NCBI RefSeq assembly: GCF_900155945.1
Contig: NZ_FTMN01000001.1
Coordinates: 62,001 to 126,000, forward strand
Length of the DNA stretch: 64,000 nucleotides
DNA from: Marinobacterium stanieri
Lineage (GTDB): Bacteria; Pseudomonadota; Gammaproteobacteria; Pseudomonadales; Balneatricaceae
Direction: 5' to 3'
Shown one piece after another: positions 33,947 to 43,731 of this stretch. Below the pieces are notes generated by a model. It did not search any database. It saw only the letters and a list, made by a program, of their open reading frames with translations, and was not told the DNA's origin. Each line of letters opens with the position of its first letter. Position 1 is the first letter of the stretch. The translations under genes were made by a program, and so were the position numbers.

Positions 33947-36100
33947 TTACTTGCTAACCGAGCTCACCTCAAAAGCCCCCACCAGCTGCTGCAGCTTGGC
34001 CGCGGTGCCTTTTACCTGATCAGAGCTCATCTGCAGCTCGCTGAAAGCCGTATTCATGCGGGTTGTGATATCTGCCACCGAGCGGGCGTGGCCGCCGTGT
34101 TGCTGACTGTGTTCATCGATGTGTTTGATGATATCGAACATCTGCGCCACGCTATCGTGCAGCTCGGAATTGTCTGAGGTGGACTGCTCGGCCAGAGTCA
34201 GGCTGCGGTCTACATCTTCTACGCCGGACTCCATGAAGCGTACGGCTTCGCTGCTCTCGGTCTGGATACGCTCGACACGGGTGCCAATTTCACGGGCAGC
34301 CTCATCGGTGCGTGCGGCCAGGCCGCGCACTTCATCGGCGACTACCGAGAAGCCTCGGCCGTGCTCACCGGCACGGGCCGCTTCGATGGCCGCATTCAGA
34401 GCCAGCAGGTTGGTCTGCGCGGTGATATCGGTGATCAGCGTGACAATCTCATCGATTTCAGTGGTACGGGCATTCAGGGCCTGTACGCGCTGAGCAGAGG
34501 TCTGGACGATGTCGCGGATCGCCTGGGTGCCCGAACGTACGGATTCAAACTGCTCGCGGGCCTGGCGTACAACTTTTTCCATGGCATCTTTCATCACCTC
34601 GGCGGTGGATGAGGCGCGGCTGATTTCAGCGAGCTGGGACTCAACCAGCGCCAGCATCTGCTCCGCCGCCTCATCGACGGAGCCTGCAGCTTCCAGTGCG
34701 ACCTGGTTACGGGCCTGCATCTGTTCGCTGTTATCGCCCACATCGCCAGAAGCCCGAATAACCTGACCGACAATGCTGTCCAGATTATCGACAAAACTGT
34801 TTACCCAACGCGCCAGGTCTCCGGTTTCATCGGCAACGATGCCGTCGCTATCCAGACGCTGTCGCAGGTTGCCCTGCCCTTCCGCCAGGTTACGGATTAC
34901 GGCGGTCATATCATCCAGACGCCGCGATACCGGCTTCAGCCCCAGGCGCCAGAACGCCAGTACCGAAAGCATGACAAAGGCAAAGTTACAGACCATGCCT
35001 GTCAGGTGACCCAGATCCAGCCAGTATTGCACGCCATAGCTGGCACCTAACCCCAGCGCCAGCGACCCGGTCAGGTTGGCAAACATGCGTGTGCTGATGG
35101 AGCGGCGGCGGTAGACCTCTTCCAGGTCGGACTCACACATCATGCCCCAGCGGTCACGGGAGCCGGGCAAAGAGAAAGTCACACCCTTACCGATAACCGG
35201 AATATGGCGGTAGTCGGAATAGCCGGGATAGGTTACGAACAGGTTGCTGCCATTGCGAATGGTTTCGCGCACACCGGGGTGCAGCTTGCCGGTAGCCGGA
35301 TCGGTAAAGCGGATCTCAAACTCGGTATGCTCACTGACTTTGACCGTGCCCCATTTGGTGTGAATCCCGCTTTTCAGGTTTTCGCCGTGGGAGAAGGTAT
35401 CGTCCTCAAAACGTGAGCGCGACAGTGCTATGCCCTGCTCGATGCTGGGGTCAAAGCGCGATTCGACCATGAACAGGTAGTTGTCACCGGACTCCGGGTA
35501 GATATGCCCGGCCTCACGCTGAATCAGGTCCCCCAGCACATCATTGGGGACACGGGCACAGAGCAGCCCCACTACCTGACCATTACGGGTCACCGGCTGA
35601 TAGAACATCAGGGTTACTGCATCGTGGAAGCGGGAGGAGCTGGGGCCAATCTGCCTGGTCACCGAATCGCGGTACGGCCCATGCAGGAAGGGAGACTTGA
35701 GCCCTTCGCTGACTGCTGCGCGGTTAAGGTCTGTCGCGCCGATACGGCTGCTGACGCTGGAGTACTGCACACGCCCGTCCGTACTGACCAGTGCCAGCTC
35801 GGACCAGTCCAGCGCCTGCTTCATTTTAAGATTGAACAGCTGCTGGTTCTGCTGCGGCTGATCCAAATCCACCTGATCGGCCAACGCTGCCAACAGATCC
35901 CATTGCGCCTGCGTCCATTCAGTGAGCAGGCGAACCCTGATTTCAGCCACACTTTCAAAGGTCTGTTCAACCACGGGCAAGGTGCGTCGATTCAGCCAAC
36001 AGGACCAGCGCATCTTCAACTTGCCGGTACCCCCAAACCAGGGAAGCCAATGGCGTTCGGCGTTGGACAGTTGCATCTGGGCGCTTTTCAGTGGGGTCAT
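33947..36100 (-). CDS. Methyl-accepting chemotaxis protein with N-terminal sensor before the membrane segments
   Basis: A 717-residue chemoreceptor. The signalling tip ([36 protein letters not shown]) near residue 560 is intact, with methylation-helix regions on both sides. The only clear membrane segments are two adjacent helices near 335-385 ([31 protein letters not shown]), followed by a HAMP-like stretch ([23 protein letters not shown]). The ~330-residue N-terminal sensor (Cache/PAS-like: [34 protein letters not shown]) has no preceding membrane helix. It may therefore be cytoplasmic. GGAG lies 8 bases before the ATG. The ligand is unknown. Confidence 0.88.
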   Translation of the reverse strand: MTPLKSAQMQLSNAERHWLPWFGGTGKLKMRWSCWLNRRTLPVVEQTFESVAEIRVRLLTEWTQAQWDLLAALADQVDLDQPQQNQQLFNLKMKQALDWSELALVSTDGRVQYSSVSSRIGATDLNRAAVSEGLKSPFLHGPYRDSVTRQIGPSSSRFHDAVTLMFYQPVTRNGQVVGLLCARVPNDVLGDLIQREAGHIYPESGDNYLFMVESRFDPSIEQGIALSRSRFEDDTFSHGENLKSGIHTKWGTVKVSEHTEFEIRFTDPATGKLHPGVRETIRNGSNLFVTYPGYSDYRHIPVIGKGVTFSLPGSRDRWGMMCESDLEEVYRRRSISTRMFANLTGSLALGLGASYGVQYWLDLGHLTGMVCNFAFVMLSVLAFWRLGLKPVSRRLDDMTAVIRNLAEGQGNLRQRLDSDGIVADETGDLARWVNSFVDNLDSIVGQVIRASGDVGDNSEQMQARNQVALEAAGSVDEAAEQMLALVESQLAEISRASSTAEVMKDAMEKVVRQAREQFESVRSGTQAIRDIVQTSAQRVQALNARTTEIDEIVTLITDITAQTNLLALNAAIEAARAGEHGRGFSVVADEVRGLAARTDEAAREIGTRVERIQTESSEAVRFMESGVEDVDRSLTLAEQSTSDNSELHDSVAQMFDIIKHIDEHSQQHGGHARSVADITTRMNTAFSELQMSSDQVKGTAAKLQQLVGAFEVSSVSK

Positions 36101-36259
36101 ACGGAGTTCTCCATGGGGGTATTACTCCCTAGGAGGTAGCAATTATTGCGCCAAATCAGTGCAAGCAACAGAAATGGTTATTTTCAGCGACAGATGCGCG
36201 GGAGAAGCGCCCCACAAAGAAGCACCAGAATGGCGTTTCGAAAGGATTTTGCACTAAAA

Positions 36260-36285
36260 AAGGGCAGCCCAATAAGGCTGCCCTT
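36260..36285 (-). terminator. Terminator after the Tim44-like gene
   Basis: Perfect 10-bp stem AAGGGCAGCC / GGCTGCCCTT, loop CAATAA, directly after the leftward stop and followed on that strand by TTTTT. Confidence 0.9.
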
Positions 36286-36291
36286 CCTGTT

Positions 36292-37143
36292 TTATGCCTG
36301 CTCGATACCGACAATTTTCCAGTCGGCATTAGTCTGCTGCATGTCGCGGTTCAGGTGCCAGATTTCGCTGAACTCGCTGGTAGGCTGGCCGGACTCGGCA
36401 ATCCAGCCATAGAAGTGGATGCTGGCCACTACGTGATCGCCTTCATCGATGAAGTTGACCAGCTCAGCCATGACGGATTCCACATCAGTATGCAGCTCAC
36501 CCGGCAGCTTGGCGCGCTCCTGCTGCAGCGCCGTGAACATCTCGTCAGACATGTAGTCACGGATATCGCTCCAGTCCTGAGTGTCCCAGGCTTTCTGCAG
36601 ATGGATAAAGTGCTGCTTGGCCCCGTCTACAAACTGCTTTTCCTGGAACCAGTCCGGCAGGTTCAGAGCAGCGGGTGCAGGGCTGGAGTTGAGGCCACCG
36701 AAGCGGGATGGGGCCGGTGCGGGCTGTGGCTGCTCACGGGCCATGGAGCCATCGGGCATGGCGTAGGCGGGCTGCTGTCTTTGCACCTTGCGCCCGGCAA
36801 AGAGCTTGAACAGGACAAAGCCGATCACGGCGATCAGCAGGATATCCATGAACTGGATGCCTTCAAATGCGCCTCCCATGAACAGGGCCGCCAGCAGACC
36901 ACCGGCCAGCAGACCACCCATCAGGCCGCCAAAACCTCTGGACTTGGTCGCGGCCGCACCCGTGGTATTGGTGGTACTCTTGGCTGCTGTCTGGTCCTTG
37001 CTTGGAGCCGGTGCCACTTTCTTGGGTGTGGTGTATGACTTGCCAAAACTTGAGCCGCCGCCCAGACGCTTGGCTTCTGCCACGTCCGGCACCATCATAA
37101 GGCTCAACACCAGCGCAAAGCAGGTTGTTATCAGGGTTCGCAT
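36292..37143 (-). CDS. Tim44-like domain membrane protein
   Basis: A 283-residue protein. The N-terminal signal (MRTLITTCFALVLSLMMVPDVAEA) is followed by a low-complexity Gly/Ser/Thr/Pro linker with KRLGGGSSFGKS. Two hydrophobic segments (LMGGLLAGGLLAALFMGGAF, MDILLIAVIGFVLFKLFAG) come next, and then a Tim44-like C-terminal domain (LQKAWDTQDWSDIRDYMSDEMFTAL, VNFIDEGDHVVASIHFYG, EIWHLNRD). The bacterial function is unknown. The start overlaps the end of the EamA gene by 13 bases, and GAGGAGAA precedes the ATG, so the two are coupled. Confidence 0.87.
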   Translation of the reverse strand: MRTLITTCFALVLSLMMVPDVAEAKRLGGGSSFGKSYTTPKKVAPAPSKDQTAAKSTTNTTGAAATKSRGFGGLMGGLLAGGLLAALFMGGAFEGIQFMDILLIAVIGFVLFKLFAGRKVQRQQPAYAMPDGSMAREQPQPAPAPSRFGGLNSSPAPAALNLPDWFQEKQFVDGAKQHFIHLQKAWDTQDWSDIRDYMSDEMFTALQQERAKLPGELHTDVESVMAELVNFIDEGDHVVASIHFYGWIAESGQPTSEFSEIWHLNRDMQQTNADWKIVGIEQA

Positions 37144-38048
37144 TTCTTCTCCTCAGGTTGTTTCGCTATCCGGCGCAATGCTTGCGCCAGAACCGCAATA
37201 TAAAGACCGGTAAAGATCAGTATGATCCCGACCAGGTGGTAAAGCCCCAGGCGTTCGCCCAGAAAAACAGTTGCCAGCAGTAGCCCGAACATGGGCATCA
37301 GGTGAATAAACAACCCGGCCGTCGGTGCACCCAGTTTTTCGACCCCCAGGTTCCAGAACAGGAATGCCAGGATCGACGCAAAAACTGCCATATAGAGCAC
37401 GGTGAGCAGGAAAGGTTCCCCACCGGGAATCGAAAATTCACCGCCCTGCTCCCACAGCATCAATGGCAGCAACACAACCACGCCGACCAGCACGGTAATA
37501 CCGAAGAAACTGAGCCCGTCCATGGCGGCTGGGCGCCAGCGCAAGGTGATGGTGTAGAAGGACCAGCTCAGCATGGCCATGAAGATCCATAAATCGCCCT
37601 GATTGAAGGCAAAACCGGTAATGGTCTCCAGCTGACCACGACTCACCAGCACAACAACACCGGCCAGTGACAGCATGACCCCCAGCCACTGGCGCCCGGA
37701 GGCACGCTCACCAAAGAACAGTGCACCCAGCAGCAAAATCATCAGGGGGACGGCGGACTGCATCAGCATGGCATTGGTCGCCTGGGTATATTGCACGCCC
37801 ATATAGACCAGGGTGTTAAAGCAGGCCACGCCCAAAAAACCCTGCAGACAGAGCATGGGCAGGTTGGCACGCACGGTATCACGCAGGCGCCAAATACGGG
37901 GCAGCCACCAGGGCAGAATCAGAACAAGGGCAACGCCCCAGCGCAGGAAGGCCAGGGTGAACGGCTGCATATCCAGATGGATGGCACGCGCCAAAACGAA
38001 GTTTCCGGCCCAGAACAGGGTCGTCATGATTAACAGCAGGTAAGGCAT
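37131..38048 (-). CDS. EamA/DMT family transporter
   Basis: A 305-residue drug/metabolite transporter with ten hydrophobic helices in two EamA repeats (TTLFWAGNFVLARA at the start of the first; MLSWSFYTITLRWRP in the second). It is probably an inner-membrane exporter of amino acids or other metabolites; the substrate is not deducible. The ATG shares its first base with the stop codon of the upstream channel gene (TGATG), and the 3' end overlaps the Tim44-like gene, so the three form one operon. Confidence 0.9.
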   Translation of the reverse strand: MPYLLLIMTTLFWAGNFVLARAIHLDMQPFTLAFLRWGVALVLILPWWLPRIWRLRDTVRANLPMLCLQGFLGVACFNTLVYMGVQYTQATNAMLMQSAVPLMILLLGALFFGERASGRQWLGVMLSLAGVVVLVSRGQLETITGFAFNQGDLWIFMAMLSWSFYTITLRWRPAAMDGLSFFGITVLVGVVVLLPLMLWEQGGEFSIPGGEPFLLTVLYMAVFASILAFLFWNLGVEKLGAPTAGLFIHLMPMFGLLLATVFLGERLGLYHLVGIILIFTGLYIAVLAQALRRIAKQPEEKKCEP

Positions 38049-39748
38049 CAGGCTTTCTCTTGGTCGTGTCGGCGCAGCATCCGCGCCAGCAGACTGTAGG
38101 GGGGATCTTCACCGGTCAGCAGGTAATAGAGCACGTTGTAATTATTGATACTCCACTCCATATCGCGCTTGGCGCTGACCAGGCCGCAGAACAGGATTTC
38201 ATCACCCTGTTGAAGCTCCTGCAGCTCGCCGGGCAACAACTTCACGTCGTCACCCCGCTTAAACAAAAGCGGGAAGCAGGCCAGCTGACGGCCGCGCTCA
38301 CCCGGGTCTTTATTGAGATAGCGCAGACTGACACTGCGCTCTTCCAGCATGGTCAGGATGGCCGGCGCTTCGGTTTCGGTCACCGAGATGGACCAGCTGT
38401 CCAGCTCCCGATCACCCACCACGCTGCTCATGCGATTCACCAGCGTATGCGCCCAGACATCGTCACAGCTCTGCAACTGTTGCAGGAACAGCGGCAGCAG
38501 CGGGGTCTTCAGCTGGGCCAGAATCCGGTTAGCGATGATACGCCCCGGCTCCATGATGAAGTCACAGCGGCTGTTGCGGAACACCAGCTTGTTCTGGTGC
38601 AGGTTCTGGCGCACCACGGTGGTCAGCTTCGGGTTCAGTTCTCGTGCCGTCATAATGATGGACAGGTTGTCTGCATCGTTATCCGTGCCGGCAATAACCC
38701 CCACGGCAGTTTCCACGCCCGCTTCCCGCAGGGTATGCGCTTCAGTCCCCACGCCCACTACAGCATGGCGAACGGCGGCCAGATTGCCGGGACTGGGGTC
38801 GATCACGGTGATCTCGGTTTCCTCGACGGAGAAGGCATTTGACAGTGCCCGGCCAAAACGGCCAAAGCCGCAAATAATCCAGCGACCCGGCGCATGCTTG
38901 TAGGCGCTGGACAGGGTGCGGTGATGCGGATTCATCAGCCAGTCATAGGCCAGCAGCTTATGCGGCGAACGCGCGGCCAGTGCCATGTAATCGGCGTAGG
39001 CACGGAAAGGGTCGACAATCATGTCGGTGCCGAAGGAGGCCATATTGGCGGTGGTCACTTCGGCATTGGTACGGGTAATCACCTGTCGTTTGGGCGCAAG
39101 CAGCTTGCTGGCAATGGCAATCGACAGGTTTACGTTGTCATTGTTGGTCAGCGCCAGCACGCCAATACAATGGGGGTGCTGCAGACCGGCATGGTCCAGC
39201 ACATCCGGCAAGGAGGCATCACCACAGAACGAGGGTACCGGAATCTCAAGGTTATCCAGCTCCAGGGCGTCGATGCGGTCCTGATCGATATCCACCACCA
39301 CGGCGCGCACGCCACGGCTAATCAAACGACGCACCACGATACTGCCGGTGACACCATAGCCACAGACAAGGAAGAAAGGTTCTCTCAGATTGCGGACATG
39401 GTTGCGAAAGCCACGCAGGCGCATCAGACGTCCAAACATGGGCTCCTGCAGCACCGCAAGCGTCTGTCCTATGCCGTAAAGCCAGCTGATAACGGTGGCA
39501 TAGATGGAGAGCGTCACCCACATGCGCTGGGCATCGGTGAATTCATAGGGGACTTCACCAAAACCGATGGTCGTCCCCATAAAGGAGACGAAATAAAAGG
39601 CATGGAAGAAATCCATGTACCAGATATTGCCATCGGCATCGCGCCCCGGAATCAGCGTCATGCCAAATACAGAGATGGCATAGACCGTAATCAGGGTGAT
39701 AAGCGGCGCGCGCAGGCGCCGCATGAACAGGAACACCAGGTTATTCAT
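38048..39748 (-). CDS. Ion channel with two TrkA-N (RCK) domains
   Basis: A 566-residue protein. Two N-terminal membrane helices flank a pore loop (FYFVSFMGTTIGFGEVPYEF). Two Rossmann-type RCK/TrkA-N domains follow (VCGYGVTGSIVVRRLISRGVRAVVVDID near residue 130 and WIICGFGRFGRALSNAFS near 290), then TrkA-C-like regulatory sequence. The selectivity filter reads TTIGFGE rather than the canonical TVGYGD, so potassium selectivity may be altered. It is the second gene of a leftward operon: 4 bases after the DUF6394-like gene and coupled to the EamA gene. Confidence 0.9.
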   Translation of the reverse strand: MNNLVFLFMRRLRAPLITLITVYAISVFGMTLIPGRDADGNIWYMDFFHAFYFVSFMGTTIGFGEVPYEFTDAQRMWVTLSIYATVISWLYGIGQTLAVLQEPMFGRLMRLRGFRNHVRNLREPFFLVCGYGVTGSIVVRRLISRGVRAVVVDIDQDRIDALELDNLEIPVPSFCGDASLPDVLDHAGLQHPHCIGVLALTNNDNVNLSIAIASKLLAPKRQVITRTNAEVTTANMASFGTDMIVDPFRAYADYMALAARSPHKLLAYDWLMNPHHRTLSSAYKHAPGRWIICGFGRFGRALSNAFSVEETEITVIDPSPGNLAAVRHAVVGVGTEAHTLREAGVETAVGVIAGTDNDADNLSIIMTARELNPKLTTVVRQNLHQNKLVFRNSRCDFIMEPGRIIANRILAQLKTPLLPLFLQQLQSCDDVWAHTLVNRMSSVVGDRELDSWSISVTETEAPAILTMLEERSVSLRYLNKDPGERGRQLACFPLLFKRGDDVKLLPGELQELQQGDEILFCGLVSAKRDMEWSINNYNVLYYLLTGEDPPYSLLARMLRRHDQEKA

Positions 39749-39752
39749 GGTG

Positions 39753-40136
39753 TTAACGCCGTATCAGAGCGGTTTCTACCACCAGAAGAATCACGGAGAT
39801 CAGGTTGGCCACCAGCGCACCGGCAGCAAAGGACACCACACTGGCCATCATTTTGGCGGTCATGCCGGTGGCAGCCACCTGCTCGCCATAGCCCCAGAAC
39901 ACGGCCGCCAGAATCAGCTGCAAGTCTGCCACCAGACTGGTAGCAAGCATCAAAGCACCCAGGTGAGTACGATCCCCGAACTTCAGCACGGTACAGATCA
40001 AACTGACCACAAGGGCTGCAAACAGCTCGAATACATCGTGATGTTCAGCGTTGTCGATCTCGCCCAGCACGAACCCGAAGTTCAGTGTCAGTGCCAGCAC
40101 GATGAAAAACGCAAAGATCACCTTTTCCCGGTTCAT
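39753..40136 (-). CDS. DUF6394-like four-helix membrane protein
   Basis: A 127-residue protein with four hydrophobic helices (VIFAFFIVLALTLNFGFVLG; FELFAALVVSLICTVLKFGD; ALMLATSLVADLQLILAAVFW; FAAGALVANLISVILLVVETALI). It resembles a family I recall as DUF6394, found beside TrkA-N channel genes. The function is unknown; the 4-base gap to the channel gene suggests a channel partner or subunit. ATG 40136 is preceded by GGGAAGGGG. It diverges from the M16 protease gene. Confidence 0.8.
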   Translation of the reverse strand: MNREKVIFAFFIVLALTLNFGFVLGEIDNAEHHDVFELFAALVVSLICTVLKFGDRTHLGALMLATSLVADLQLILAAVFWGYGEQVAATGMTAKMMASVVSFAAGALVANLISVILLVVETALIRR

Positions 40137-40275
40137 TGTCCCCTTCCCTATCCTGTAGACTTGGAACGATTGTATAGACTGTCCGACCAGTTCGCACCCA
40201 CCGCAAGTGGGGAACTCAAGCCTTATCCATCTGTCTTTTGTAGTTCCGTGACAGTGCCTGCCCAAGTGAGGAAAG

Positions 40276-43116
40276 ATGTTCCAGCTACAACGTGCCCTTT
40301 TCATGACCAGCCTGCTGCTTCTGGCCCTGCTGTCGCTGCCGGCCCGAGCAGAAATTATCACCAGCCCTCTGGATACCCGCGAGTTCAAGCCCGTTACGCT
40401 GGACAATGGCCTGCGCGCGGTCGTGGTATCGGACCCGCGCAGCGATAAGGCCGCGGTGTCGCTCAATGTGGATGTGGGGTCAAACGCCAACCCGGAAGAC
40501 CGCCCCGGCCTGGCTCATTTCCTTGAGCACATGCTGTTCCTGGGTACCGAAAAATACCCGGAAGCCGACAGCTATCAGCAGTTCATCAGTTCCCACGGCG
40601 GCAGCCACAACGCCTTTACCGCCTACGAGAACACCAACTATTTCTTTGATGTGGATGCCCAGGCACTGCCCGAAGCGCTGGATCGATTCTCCCAGTTCTT
40701 CATCGCGCCCCTCTTTACCCCGGCCTATGTGGACCGTGAACGCCATGCCGTGCATTCGGAATATCAGGCCAAACTGCGCGATGACGGACGCCGCCTGCAC
40801 GAAGTCGCCAAGCAGGTGATGAACCCTGAGCATCACTACAGCCGTTTTATGGTCGGCAGCCTGGACACCCTGTCCAACGGTGACGACAGCCAGATCCGTG
40901 ACGAGCTGATCAACTTTTACGAACGCTACTACTCTGCCAACCTGATGACGCTGGCCGTAGTCGGCCCGCAGCCGGTGGACCAACTGGAAGCACTGGTGCG
41001 TGAACGCTTCAGCAGCGTGGAAAACCGCGATGCCGAGCCATACGTGGACACCGCTGTGCTCTACCCCGACGATCAGCTGCCGGCTCAGCTCAACATCCAG
41101 ACCCTGCGCGAGACCCGCAGCCTGAGCCTGAGCTTCCCGGTAGACGCGACCCGTGACCATTGGCAGCAGAAGCCGCTGTACTACATCGCCAGCCTGATCG
41201 GCTATGAAGGCGAAGGCAGCCTGCTCGCGTTCCTGAAAGACAAGGGGCTGGCCCGTGCACTGGGTGCCTACCCGACGCTGGACCTGCCGGGTCAGGCCAT
41301 GTTCCGTATCGATATCGAGCTGACCGAAGCCGGCTGGCAGGAGATCGATGCCATCACCGCCTGGACCTTCGGTTTTATCAAAAACCTGCGTGAACAGGGT
41401 GTCGACCCGGAGCTCTACGAAGAAGAGCGCAAGCTGGCCGAAATCCAGTTCCGTTTTGCCCAGCCCGGCCAGGCGACTCATATGGCCATGCGCCTGTCCC
41501 AGGCACTGAACCGCTATGAAGAGGCTTATCTGCTGAAAGCGGATTACCATCTGGGCGAGTTTGATGCCGGTTTGATCCAGCACTACCTGGACCAACTGAC
41601 TCCGGACAACCTGCTGCTGACGCTGGCAGGCCAGGATGTGGCTACTGACCAGATCGAGCCCCGTTACGAAACGCCTTACAACGTCGCGGCCATTGCGCCC
41701 GAACGTCTCTATTTCTGGCAGTACCCGCCGCTGGAAAGCGCTCTGCATATTCGCAGCAGCAACCCCTTTATCCCCGAGCAGCTTGAACTGGTTGATGCCG
41801 AGCCTCAGGACAAGCCCATCGCGGCCTGGTCCAAGCCGGGGGCGGTGCTCTGGTACCTGTCCGACACCGAATTCAAGCGCCCCAAGGCCGACTTCTACTT
41901 TACCCTGTTGTCGCCCACGGCTAACCAGTCAGCCCGTCAGTCCCTGCTGGCCGAGCTGTACACACGCATGGTGAACGACCAGCTCAACGCCACCCTGTAC
42001 GATGCCGGACTGGCAAGCCTGTCGGTGGACCTCTACACCCACCTGCGCGGCATCAGCCTGAAACTTTCCGGCTTCAGTGACAAGCAGCCGGCGCTGCTGA
42101 ACACGGTCCTCGAAAGCCTGAATAATCCGGCTCTGGACGAGGCTCGTTTCCAGCGCATCAAGACACAGCTGCGCGAGCAAATTGAAAACAGCTTCCAGGA
42201 GAGACCGTCCAACCGTGCCTTTGCCCATCTGTATCAGCACCTGCTGGGTGTCTGGTCACCGGAGCAAAAACTGGCCGCACTGGAAAGCCTGACACTGGAT
42301 GACCTGGCCAATACCTATCAGGAGTTCCTGCAGCCGGCTGAGTTGCGCCTCTTTGCGCACGGTAATCTGGAGCGGGAAACGGCTATCAACATGGCGACTC
42401 AAGTGCGCGAAACTCTGCAGCCCACCACGCTGGGTTGGCAAGCCGAGCAGCCTCATGTACTGCGCCTGCCTGCCGATGAGCCCATGATCGATAGCTTCGC
42501 GACCGATCACAGCGATGCTTCTGCACTGCTGTACCTGCAGGGCTCAAGCGATAGCCTGCGCACCCGCGCTGCAGTCGCCCTGCTGAGCGAAATTGCCTCC
42601 ACGCCGTTTTACTCGCAGCTGCGTACCGAAAAACAGTTCGGCTATATCGTTTTTGCCCAGTTCCTGCCGGTACGTGAGCGTCCGGGCATGGTGATGGTGG
42701 TGCAATCCCCCAACACTGACCCGTTCACCCTGGCCGGAGAGTACAGCCGCTTCCTGGAGGACTTCCGCGCCCAGATAGCCACTATGGACGAAGAGACGCT
42801 GAACCGTTTCAAACAGAGCCTGCTGGCCCGTATCAACGAGCGTGACACCAGCCTCAGTGATCGCACAGGCCGATTCTGGCGGGAACTGGATCGGGGTAAT
42901 TTCGACTTCGATACGCGCGAACGCCTGAGCCAGCATACACTCGCATTCGATGCCGAGGATCTGGTGCAGCAGCTCGACCTGCTGCTGTCGCGTCAGCTGT
43001 TGATTCGCAACTTCGGCAACACGGTTGAAGCCGAGGTTAAACAGCAGGCGCTGAGTGATGACGACAGTCGTCTTGAGCTGTTGAAACAGGACCAGCTGGG
43101 CATTCCGACCAGCTGA
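40276..43116 (+). CDS. M16 zinc metalloprotease (pitrilysin/protease III-like)
   Basis: A 946-residue protein with a signal peptide (MTSLLLLALLSLPARA), so probably periplasmic. The inverted zinc motif HFLEH is at residues 81-85, with the third ligand Glu in HAVHSEYQ near 162. The second, inactive M16 half ends with a RTEKQFGYIVFAQF block typical of pitrilysin/insulysin. It degrades peptides in a closed chamber. The length matches E. coli PtrA. It begins 139 bases from the divergent DUF6394-like gene and overlaps nothing. Confidence 0.92.
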   Translation: MFQLQRALFMTSLLLLALLSLPARAEIITSPLDTREFKPVTLDNGLRAVVVSDPRSDKAAVSLNVDVGSNANPEDRPGLAHFLEHMLFLGTEKYPEADSYQQFISSHGGSHNAFTAYENTNYFFDVDAQALPEALDRFSQFFIAPLFTPAYVDRERHAVHSEYQAKLRDDGRRLHEVAKQVMNPEHHYSRFMVGSLDTLSNGDDSQIRDELINFYERYYSANLMTLAVVGPQPVDQLEALVRERFSSVENRDAEPYVDTAVLYPDDQLPAQLNIQTLRETRSLSLSFPVDATRDHWQQKPLYYIASLIGYEGEGSLLAFLKDKGLARALGAYPTLDLPGQAMFRIDIELTEAGWQEIDAITAWTFGFIKNLREQGVDPELYEEERKLAEIQFRFAQPGQATHMAMRLSQALNRYEEAYLLKADYHLGEFDAGLIQHYLDQLTPDNLLLTLAGQDVATDQIEPRYETPYNVAAIAPERLYFWQYPPLESALHIRSSNPFIPEQLELVDAEPQDKPIAAWSKPGAVLWYLSDTEFKRPKADFYFTLLSPTANQSARQSLLAELYTRMVNDQLNATLYDAGLASLSVDLYTHLRGISLKLSGFSDKQPALLNTVLESLNNPALDEARFQRIKTQLREQIENSFQERPSNRAFAHLYQHLLGVWSPEQKLAALESLTLDDLANTYQEFLQPAELRLFAHGNLERETAINMATQVRETLQPTTLGWQAEQPHVLRLPADEPMIDSFATDHSDASALLYLQGSSDSLRTRAAVALLSEIASTPFYSQLRTEKQFGYIVFAQFLPVRERPGMVMVVQSPNTDPFTLAGEYSRFLEDFRAQIATMDEETLNRFKQSLLARINERDTSLSDRTGRFWRELDRGNFDFDTRERLSQHTLAFDAEDLVQQLDLLLSRQLLIRNFGNTVEAEVKQQALSDDDSRLELLKQDQLGIPTS

Positions 43117-43125
43117 TCCTGACAG

Positions 43126-43731
43126 TCACTGATCGGTGGCTGGGGCGGGTTCTTCCACAAAGACACGTCCCGGCCGCTGCGGATTGTCGCCCGACGGAGC
43201 AGAAGGTTGGGTATCTTGGGTATTGGCCGGCCCCTCTGTAAGCACTTCCAAACCGCTATCAGCACCACCCTGCTGCCAGGTGTCATCGCTCTCCTGCTCA
43301 TCACCAAAATAGACACCGGGAATTTTCTTTACTTCCTCGCTGCAGATATTGCGCAGAATGCACTTGGCGATTTCCACATCGATACGGATCTGCTCAAAGA
43401 TCTTGTGCTCACCGAACAACTCGGGCTCAGCGTCCGGACGGACCACCACTTCGTACACCGGTGGTGGATCTGAATAGGCGACCACCTGAACCGGTGGTAA
43501 TGAGGAGTTGTTATCGCGAGGGACTACTTCCCGCATGGGCTCGAAGTCGATATCCCCTCGCTCCATACCTTCATAAGCGGTACGGCCGTGCTTGAGCCCG
43601 GATGAGAACTGGTCTACGGCTGTGACATCGTAGGGGTTAAGCTCCTGCGCCGCAGCCGGCAGTGCCAGCAGACAGCACAGGCTCAAGGCAGCGGGATTAG
43701 AAATACTCGCCCGGATAGATCGACTCGGCAT
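43126..43731 (-). CDS. Secreted hypothetical protein
   Basis: A 201-residue protein with a likely signal peptide (MPSRSIRASISNPAALSLCCLLALPAAAQ). A Pro/Asp/Glu-rich mature part follows, with one compact segment containing two Cys (IDVEIAKCILRNICSEEVKKIPGVYF) and a disordered acidic tail. No family recognised. The start lies 35 bases inside the end of the exonuclease I gene and has only a distant GGAGG, so the two are probably coupled. It is convergent with the M16 gene. Confidence 0.65.
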   Translation of the reverse strand: MPSRSIRASISNPAALSLCCLLALPAAAQELNPYDVTAVDQFSSGLKHGRTAYEGMERGDIDFEPMREVVPRDNNSSLPPVQVVAYSDPPPVYEVVVRPDAEPELFGEHKIFEQIRIDVEIAKCILRNICSEEVKKIPGVYFGDEQESDDTWQQGGADSGLEVLTEGPANTQDTQPSAPSGDNPQRPGRVFVEEPAPATDQ

